The notes under the pieces were generated by a model. The model was not told the origin of the DNA. It made no database searches and worked only from the letters and a program-made list of their open reading frames with translations. A DNA stretch of 26,502 nt, taken from positions 1-26,502 of the forward strand of contig CAAGLK010000114.1 of the NCBI GenBank assembly GCA_900770765.1, written 5' to 3'. Positions 16,146 to 23,900 of the stretch are shown here, one piece after another. Numbering within the stretch: the first letter of the stretch is position 1; every line of letters begins with the position of its first letter. The position numbers were made by a program, and so were the translations under genes. The DNA comes from Helicobacteraceae bacterium. Lineage in GTDB: Bacteria > Campylobacterota > Campylobacteria > Campylobacterales > Helicobacteraceae.

Positions 16146-16724
16146 TTAAGTTAAAATGTAATTGCATTTTATAGGATTACATTGAAAAGTATTAAATCTT
16201 ATTGTAAAAGTTGTTACTTTTTGTATTTTTGATTTAAGTTTGATTCCACTGCTAAAAGTAGGCTTTTTATTTTTACTAGGATGATTTTTAAAATGCATCC
16301 TACTTCTAAAAATTAAAAGCTCCAATCCGCAATTCTTAAATAAATCATAAACCGCACTTTCATTAAGCCATGTCATCGGTAAAAGGACGCAAAAAGGCTT
16401 ATTAAAGCTCACCACTCTTTCCATAAACACCCTTTTATTTTCAAAAGGCGGATTAGTTATTAAAATATCCCAATGCGGCGGCTCATATTTATAAAAGTCT
16501 CGCCCATCGTCAATGTGGCTATTTTCTACTTTAAAGCCTTCTTCTCTAAATATCTTTACAAACTCGCTTTCTTCACTATCGCAAGGACACCATATAACTT
16601 TATCTTTAAAATCTTGTAAATATTTTACAAGCGGATACACCGCATAAGGCTTCGTATATATTTCATTACTTCCTTCATAAGCTCTCATGCTCATATAAAC
16701 ACCATTTTTAAACTCAAACGCCAA
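16146..16724 (-). CDS. small NPPF-type DNA methyltransferase (phage/element type)
   Basis: A 192-residue protein with a Rossmann-type methyltransferase pattern. It has an entry motif IYTKPYAVYPLVKYL (like Y-TP-x-AV-x-PL), strand VIWCPCDSEESEFVKIF, the acidic stretch NSHIDDGRDFYKY and the catalytic motif IV DILITNPPFENKRVF with Asn91-Pro-Pro-Phe94, typical of N6-adenine methyltransferases. I take the TTG at 16724 as start because AAAGGA lies 6 bases before it; an ATG at 16694 is the alternative and has a poor site. The C-terminal 40 residues (from FSSGIKLKSKIQ) do not look like the usual end of such enzymes and may reflect frameshift or truncation. Likely role: modification of element DNA, or anti-restriction. 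Confidence 0.7.
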   Translation of the reverse strand: MAFEFKNGVYMSMRAYEGSNEIYTKPYAVYPLVKYLQDFKDKVIWCPCDSEESEFVKIFREEGFKVENSHIDDGRDFYKYEPPHWDILITNPPFENKRVFMERVVSFNKPFCVLLPMTWLNESAVYDLFKNCGLELLIFRSRMHFKNHPSKNKKPTFSSGIKLKSKIQKVTTFTIRFNTFQCNPIKCNYILT

Positions 16725-16791
16725 CGCTTATCCTTTACCTTAAAAGATTCTAAAGTAAAATTACACGCTAAATTTAAAAAGTTTTCAATGG

Positions 16792-16911
16792 TTAAAAATA
16801 ATCATCTTTTAAATAATAATCCACATAATCATTATAATAAACAAGTAAAGCTAAATCTAATAAAAACATAAATATTCTCAAAATCGCAAAACTAGGATTA
16901 TAATTTAACAT
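16792..16911 (-). CDS. small hydrophobic protein candidate, 39 residues
   Basis: ATG at 16911-16909, 39 codons, with AAAGG 6-7 bases upstream. The sequence begins MLNYNPSFAILRIFMFLLDL, continues ALLVYYNDYVDYYL and ends in KDDYF. One predicted membrane segment (about residues 8-26) is followed by a Tyr/Asp-rich tail. It starts 2 bases after the TAG that ends the frame-shifted tail of the preceding gene, an operon-like arrangement. No known family recognised; short ORFs in AT-rich DNA can occur by chance. Confidence 0.4.
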   Translation of the reverse strand: MLNYNPSFAILRIFMFLLDLALLVYYNDYVDYYLKDDYF

Positions 16912-16913
16912 TT

Positions 16914-17030
16914 CTAAGCCTTTAAATAATCATTTGCGAAATTTGGGTCGTAATTATCTTTCAAATAATCCCACTTCGCCTCTAGGGGCGTAAAATGGTT
17001 ATTCGCCTTTAGCCTTAAGCTTTTCTGCAA
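16914..17030 (-). CDS. frame-shifted C-terminal tail of the giant protein, or overlapping small ORF
   Basis: In the +1 frame relative to the preceding coiled-coil ORF, the sequence KANNHFTPLEAKWDYLKDNY and DPNFANDYLKA runs to a TAG at 16916-16914, well past the TAA that closes the main frame. The composition is protein-like. The only start available in this frame is a TTG at 17030 without a ribosome-binding site, so a one-base loss (in AAAGGCG near 17006-17012) joining it to the giant gene is as likely as a separate gene. Confidence 0.35.
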   Translation of the reverse strand: MQKSLRLKANNHFTPLEAKWDYLKDNYDPNFANDYLKA

Positions 17031-17895
17031 ATTCGCTTACAATATTTTCATAGTCATTCCCTAAAGCCCCTTTTAATAATTCAATTTCATAATCATTTAA
17101 GCGCCCTAGATAATAATTAAGCATATTTAGATTAAGCCTTAAAGAATCTATTTTATCAGTATCTATATTTACGCTTTTTAGCTTTTCAAGTGCTAATTCT
17201 GCCCTTTGTATAGCTTCGTTGGCTTCTTTTATTGCTTCCTTTTCTTTAATTAAAGTTACATTTTTATATTCCCTTATTTTATTCCCTATCCTTAAATGAT
17301 AATTTACGCTATCCACTCTCTCTATTGCTAGTTTTTGTGCTATCACTAAAGATTCCTTTAAATCTTCGCCAACTCTTATTTCCATAGCGTTACTTAAATC
17401 TTTTGTGATAAATAGCCTATTGCCGCCATAAGTGCCAACTTCTCTTATTTGGTCAGTGCTTCCTAATAAATCTTTAGCGGCTATCTGCATTGCTTCATTG
17501 AATTTTTCCATATTTGTAGGGCTTCCCTTTTTTGTAGCCTTTAAAAAATCAATTTTCGCATTACCTATTTGTGCGGTTTTATCACTATCAATATTTTTTA
17601 ATATAGTAGGGATAATTTTTTTATGTAATTCTGCTTGTTTGATTTTTTCTTTATTTTCGGTGATTAGCCGCTTATTTGTTTTTGTTTTATATTCTACTTC
17701 ATTTACACTATTTTCTAAAACTTCCAATTCATCTTTTAGCCTTAATGCTTCTTTTTCTATTTCTCTATTTGGGCTTTGCATTATTTGCAAATGCTCAAAA
17801 TAGCTTTCTGCTTCATCCGCTAAATCAAAAGCGCGTGTTATAGTGAAGTCGTTATTTGTAATATCTTTTATAATCCTTTGTTTTCTTTTTAACAA
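16999..17895 (-). CDS. C-terminal coiled-coil part of the giant methylase-helicase, split off by a frameshift
   Basis: A 298-residue ORF, strongly helical, with repeated Lys/Glu/Leu coiled-coil stretches (for example IEKEALRLKDELEVLENSV) and a compact middle section GTYGGNRLFITKDLSNAMEI. Its apparent start is a TTG without a ribosome-binding site, and the same frame remains open upstream to 17928, encoding TEDGIDSFRLDLLKRKQRII. That is the normal continuation of an SNF2-type helicase C-terminus (pattern YLTEG-x-D-x-x-x-x-x-LL-x-RKQ). I therefore regard it as the tail of the giant protein ending at 17909, separated by a one-base insertion. Whether it is made independently is unknown. Confidence 0.75.
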   Translation of the reverse strand: MLKRKQRIIKDITNNDFTITRAFDLADEAESYFEHLQIMQSPNREIEKEALRLKDELEVLENSVNEVEYKTKTNKRLITENKEKIKQAELHKKIIPTILKNIDSDKTAQIGNAKIDFLKATKKGSPTNMEKFNEAMQIAAKDLLGSTDQIREVGTYGGNRLFITKDLSNAMEIRVGEDLKESLVIAQKLAIERVDSVNYHLRIGNKIREYKNVTLIKEKEAIKEANEAIQRAELALEKLKSVNIDTDKIDSLRLNLNMLNYYLGRLNDYEIELLKGALGNDYENIVSEFAEKLKAKGE

Positions 17896-17908
17896 ATCAA
17901 GTCTAAAG

Positions 17909-20900
17909 CTATCTATACCATCTTCCGTTTAGATAATAATGTATATCTGCCTTAAAATCCTCATCATATTTGTCGTGCAATAAATTGCCTTGCCTTAAGA
18001 TTCTGCCCTCTCTTTGCTCTAAATCCGCAGGCGTTAAAGGCAAATCTAAATGATGTAATGCAGTCATTCTTGCTTGAAAATTGCTACCAGCCCCCATCGT
18101 TTTGGTGCTTCCTATTAATACCCTTATTTTGCCTTTGTTAATTAATCCACTTAATGTTTCCTTTTTATCTTTTGGATAATCTTGTGCAAACGCTATTTCT
18201 TCCTCTTTAATTCCTTTAGCCATTAACTCTTTTTTTAATTCATTATACAAATCAAAATTTACTTCTAAATTCGCTAATTCCTCTTTTAAAATATCTATTT
18301 GGCTTTGATATAGCTCTGCTTTTTCAAAATTGCCTTTTTCATCTGCCACTATTAATAAATTTTCCACTCTTTGAATATCTTTTTTAATCTTAGCTTCCGT
18401 TCTGCCTTTTTTCTTTGGAATTCCTCTATCACAAAATACTAGTTGGGTGCCTTGTTCGTGGTTCCATTTTTTATAATTTTCAAAAATAGCGTTGGCGGAT
18501 TCTTTAATTTTAGTTGTTTCATTTTTATCTATAATAAAATTTTTATCTACAAGGCGTGGGTCTAAATCCGCCATTGCTGCATAGCTTAGAATAGATAAGG
18601 CATTATCATCACCTTTTTCTTTAAAGCGTTTATTTTTCATCTTATTATATCTATCTGCAACTATTTTATCTATTTCTTTATGCGCTTGTGTTTTTTTAAT
18701 AACATGTTGTTGTCGGTTAGCTTCAGGTTCAGGTGATTTTAAGCCTTTTTCTAAAGCATATTTTTTCATATCGTCTTTTGTAACATAATCGGCAAAGGTA
18801 GAAACAAGCCTTTTTAATCCATCTAGATTTTTAAAAGATGATTGGCGGATTGTCTCTTTATATTCGCCATTTAGCTTTTTTTCCATAGTAACTATATCTT
18901 CAGTAAAGGCAGCAGAAAAAAAGTCGTAATCATAAATATTATTTTCTCTTAGTAAGTCGCTTTTTAAGTATCTTAAAATATTATAAATATCAGCGACATA
19001 GTTTGTTATCGGCGTCCCTGTTGAAAACATAACACGCCCACCTTCTTTAAGAAGTTGCTGTATTTTTAAAAACGCATCCATTGCCCTTTGTGAAAAGCCG
19101 TTTGGGATTCCTAAAACATTTCTTTTTGTTGTTATAATTGGCAATGATTTAATATAGTGCGCTTCATCAAATGCTATAAAATCAAATCCTAAACTGCTTA
19201 AATTTGATACATTAGATTTACTTTGCTCTGCTACTAGCATAAATTGCTCGTGCTTTTCTATTTGCCTATTAACACTAGATATAGCTTGAATTAATTCTTT
19301 TTCCGTAGATTTATTGGGGTTTTGTTTTAATTTTTCTTTTAAATAGCTTACTTTTTCAGCTAAAGCTTTTATTTCTTGTTCTTTATAAAGTTCTAGTGCT
19401 TCTTTACTATTGCCTATTTTTGTTAATGTTTCATAACTAGCCACTACTATATCAAGCTCGTTATTTTTAACATAAGATAAATATTTTTCTTTTTCTTTAG
19501 TGCTTATATTTGCTATGCTTAAAATTTTAGCGTTTGGATAAAGGTTTCTAGCTTCTGCTGCTAATTGTGCTGCTAAATGCGATGGAACAACTATTAAGCC
19601 TTTTTTAATTAATCTTAATCTTTTTAATTCCATAACACTGCCTATCATTGTGTAAGTTTTTCCCGTCCCTACTTCGTGGAATAAGCCGACAGCTTTTTCT
19701 ATGATGCTCCTAAAAATTGCGTTTTTTTGATGTTGGTTTAAAGTTATGTTTTGATTCATCCCTATCATTTTTAAACTGCTTCCATCATAAGTTCTTGGCA
19801 CGATTCTAGTGTATAAGTCATTATAATTTTTTTCTATTGCTTCTGCTACTTTAACATTATCTAAAACAAAATTACTAAAACTTTTTTGTAATTGTTTTTT
19901 AATTTGCATTAATCGGCGTGTGGCTATAGGTGCGATTAAATTTAAATTATCACCATAATGTGTTTCTCTTGTGTAACTAATAGTTGTAGCTTTATTATTA
20001 AAAAAATCTTGTAGATATTCTAAGGCATTTTCACTTTCTGGTATGGGGCTTTTTAAGTTTTGTATTTCTAATATATCTTTATCCACTGCGATTAGAAAGT
20101 CTTTATTTTTCTCTAAAATTTCTCGTGTATTACCAATTATCCATCCGCTTTCTTTAAAATATTTTAAATCTATATCCACACCTAAAGTTTCTTTAGCCCA
20201 TTGTTTATAAATATCCTCAGTTACAAAAACATCACCCAATGATAAATCAATATCTAAAATATTTTTATTTGCTGGGATAACTTTTTTTAATGCTTCATAT
20301 GCCTTTTGCTGCAAAAGGGAGTGTTCATCATCTTTATTTGTAAATTTTAAAATCCCACGCTCATCTCTAAACTCAGCTAGTTTTGTTTTAACATCGCCGC
20401 TTAAAAACTCAGCCCTCTCTATTTTAATGCCTCGTCCATCTATAAATAAAAATTCTTTTTCTAATAAAAGTTTATCTATTGTTTGTGGGTCGCTTTTTAA
20501 TAAATCAGCTATTCTATTTAAATTTAAATAACCCCACTCGTTTAATGTAATATTAACTGCATCCTCTAAATCGGTTGCACTTGTGGGCGCTATATAAGGT
20601 GTATAAACTCTTTTCTCAAATATATCACTTAAGCCTTCTTTTGTTTCAAGGCTTAGAATCTCAAATGCGTTATTATCTATTTCTTTATATACTTTAAAGC
20701 CTCTTGTGCTATGCTTACCACTTTTACTCGCTTCTTTTAAAGTTTTAGTGTTTAAATCTTTTAATAAATCTTTATATGCTTCTTTTAATCTTTGTCTATA
20801 TAATTTTAAAGTTCCTTCGCTTACATTTAAATCCGCTTCCGCTTCTCTAATAGTTTTTAAAGCATTTTCTAAATTTTGCAATTTCGGTAATATCCGCTCA

Positions 20901-23900
20901 TAATCATTTACATATAGCTCGGGGTTACTCCATTTTTCTAATTCTTTAACTTGTTGTAAAGTGTAATCCCTATCGTATAAATCGCTTTTAATTATTTTTT
21001 GCTTATCTAAACTCGCCTTTATAGCTTCCGCTTCCGCTTTGCTCATTTCACCGCTATTTAAAGCATTTTCTGCTGTCTTAAAATATTTATTTAAATCTAG
21101 TGTGGCTGGATTATAGCTTCCATTATCTTTTACATCCACTACTAAATCGCCGAACCTATTTTTTATTACTCTTAACTCACCTAAAACATTTTGCGGATTA
21201 TCTAAAAAATATTTAGAAATATAAGCCCCCTCATATTCCTCTATTTCTAAAGGCAAGTTATTAGTTGATTTACCGCTATAATCACGCTTAAAGGCTATAA
21301 TATCAGTTACGACACCAGCTTCACTAAAAGCATTGTTGGGTAATCTCACCGCTCCTAAAAACTCACCTTTATCAGCTATTAGCTTTTTTGCTTCACTTGC
21401 TTTATCCATAAAGCTATGTGTAACTATTTGTAAGCTAATACCGCCATCTGCTAAATTATCTAAACTTTTAAGCATAAAATAATCGTGTATTAAATGCTTT
21501 TCTATTTTTTGGCTAGAATAAGGAGGATTCCCTATAGCGACATCATATTTATCGCTCATATTTAACTTAGCTTTTTGAAAAGGCGCATTTTCAATGGTTG
21601 CTTGTGGGAATATCTTTTTTGTAATAGCTGCACTCAATTTATTTAATTCCACACCGAAAATCTTACTCTTAGGCATATCTGCTAAAATCTGCCCTATAAA
21701 TCTGCCACTGCCTGCACTTGGCTCTAATATGCTTAAAGTCTTGCCATTTGCCCATTTATCTCTTATGCCTTTTATATAGCTTACCATCGGTTTTATAATT
21801 TCTATTGGCGTAAAAAACTCATCCGCATTTCCTCTAGCTAATTTCGTAAAATCAAAATCAAATTTTAAATGCTTATTTTCTTCTTGTGGTAATAAATCGC
21901 CAATCTCTTTTAAAAGCGTGTTTAAATCGTTTAATTCTGCTTCATCTTTTAAAAAAGTATCTATAACTGCTTTAAAGGCTTTCCCATAGCCTCTAAATTC
22001 AAATAGTTTTTCCTTTTGTGCTTGTGTAGGAATCTCACCGCTTTTTAAAAGGTCTCTTAAAACAATTAGTGCTTCTTTATTTCTTTTATAAATCTCTTGT
22101 GGGTTTTTTAAATTATCTAAATTTGTGATTTTAAAGATTTGATTTAAATCGGCTTGTTGCGATGGCGTTAAAACGCCGCTGGGTGTTTCTGCGTTTTTAT
22201 AAGTATCGGTCGTTTTTTCGCCGCTTGGTGTTTTTTCTTTTAATGTTGTTTTAGGTTTTCTTGGTAATTGTAGCGTATCATCGCCATCATATCCCATAGG
22301 TCGTCTGTTACTCTGTCGCTTAGCAGGTTGTCTAGCTTCACTCTCATAAGGTCGCTGCGCAACATCATCGCTGTGCTGTAATCCTTTTTCGCTATTGATT
22401 CTAGCATTATTTGACAGCTCACCACTTTCTCTGCCTTGTAGGGTAGTATGTTCTCCCAACCCCACTCCTCGTATTCCACGCCCTCCGCTTCCGCTTCCGC
22501 TTTCTCTTCCGCCATCCTCTTGTAAAGCTCTCTCAAATCCGCTCGGTGATATTGGCGTTGATTCTTGTCCATCTCTAACATTTCCGCTTTCATCTTTTCT
22601 TTGAACGCTTCTTGCGTTATCTTGTTCGCTTGTAAAAGCATCTGCATATCCTTGTCTATTTCCCATTTCGCCATTATCTGCGTTAGTCTCTTTAAATCCA
22701 GCTTCGGTAATGCTGCCATTTTTATCCTTTATAGTGTGTTTTGTTATTTTACCATCTTTATCATAAAATATAGTTTCGGTGGTTACTAACTTGCCCTCAT
22801 CGTAACTCTCTTTAATTTCTTTTACTAAATTCCCTTTTTCATCGTTAAAAATAGTTTTCTTACCTAAAACAACTAAATTAAAATTGCTATCTAGCCCCTC
22901 CTCTACTTCCACACTTTTGGTTATAGGTGTCCCTTCTACTCTTATAGGGATTTCATCTGCTTCTTTTTTATTCATTAACTCTTTTTCTGCTATAATTTCC
23001 CTATTTTTATTTAAAGGCTTTTCAATGTCAGCTTCATTTTTCTTTAATGCAGATTCTAAAAGGTTATATGCGTTATCTAATGGCTCAGCTTTTGAATTTA
23101 AGGAAGGCTCTTGGGTTAAATTCCCTTCAATGTTAGATTTCCAAACGCGCTCAGATTGTGCAGAGTTAGAAAATACTACTTCTATACCTTTAAGCGAGGT
23201 TAAATCATTAATCGGTAACTCTTCCATTTCTTTACCTAACGCTTGAGATTGTGCTATAAGCCTTAAGTATTCATCAGCGCTTATCACGCCCTCATCCCCC
23301 CTTAACTTGCTATAAATAGCGTCCATTTGCTTTTTAATTTCCCAATTCTTAACGCTATGTATTTGCACCTCTACGGGGATTAAATCTTGTTTGTAATTTA
23401 AATGTATCCCTTTATATCCTGTGTTAAGGTCTTTAATTATTATCTTAGCTTCGTTATAAGGCTTAAACACATTTTTTAAATCACTTAAACATTCTTTTAA
23501 ATCTTTAAAATCTATTACAATAGCTATTCTTTGAAAATCGGTTATTTTGCTATAATCACCGCCTTTACGCATAATTTTTTTAGCTATTGAATCTAATCCT
23601 TTATATAAATTTGCTGTTACTAATTCTCTATCAATTTTTTTATTAATTCGACTAAAGGGAAAATCAAAAGAATTATTAAGTGAAGTCGCCACATAGTATA
23701 ACTCACGCGCTATTTTTTCCGCTTCCGCTTCAGTTGGGTTTGGCTTAAATTTTATTGTATAAAAAGGATGCTTTTCTATCCATTGCAAATTAAGAACCGC
23801 TTTTTTTAATGCGTCTCTTTCAAATGCTTTAAATTTACTTTCCCTATATGCTTTAAACGCTTCTGCTAATTTCTTATGTGCTTCCCATAAAATATAACTC

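Noticed and set aside
16155..16183. AATGTAAT-N13-ATTACATT as a second CmeR-like site
   Set aside because: Spacing of 13 instead of 4 between the arms and location inside the 3' end of a coding gene make this a chance inverted repeat.
17926..17935. Programmed -1 frameshift at CTAAAC in the giant gene
   Set aside because: The sequence resembles the TTTAAAC slippery heptamer, but the downstream ORF is in the +1 frame; a -1 shift leads to a stop within a few codons.
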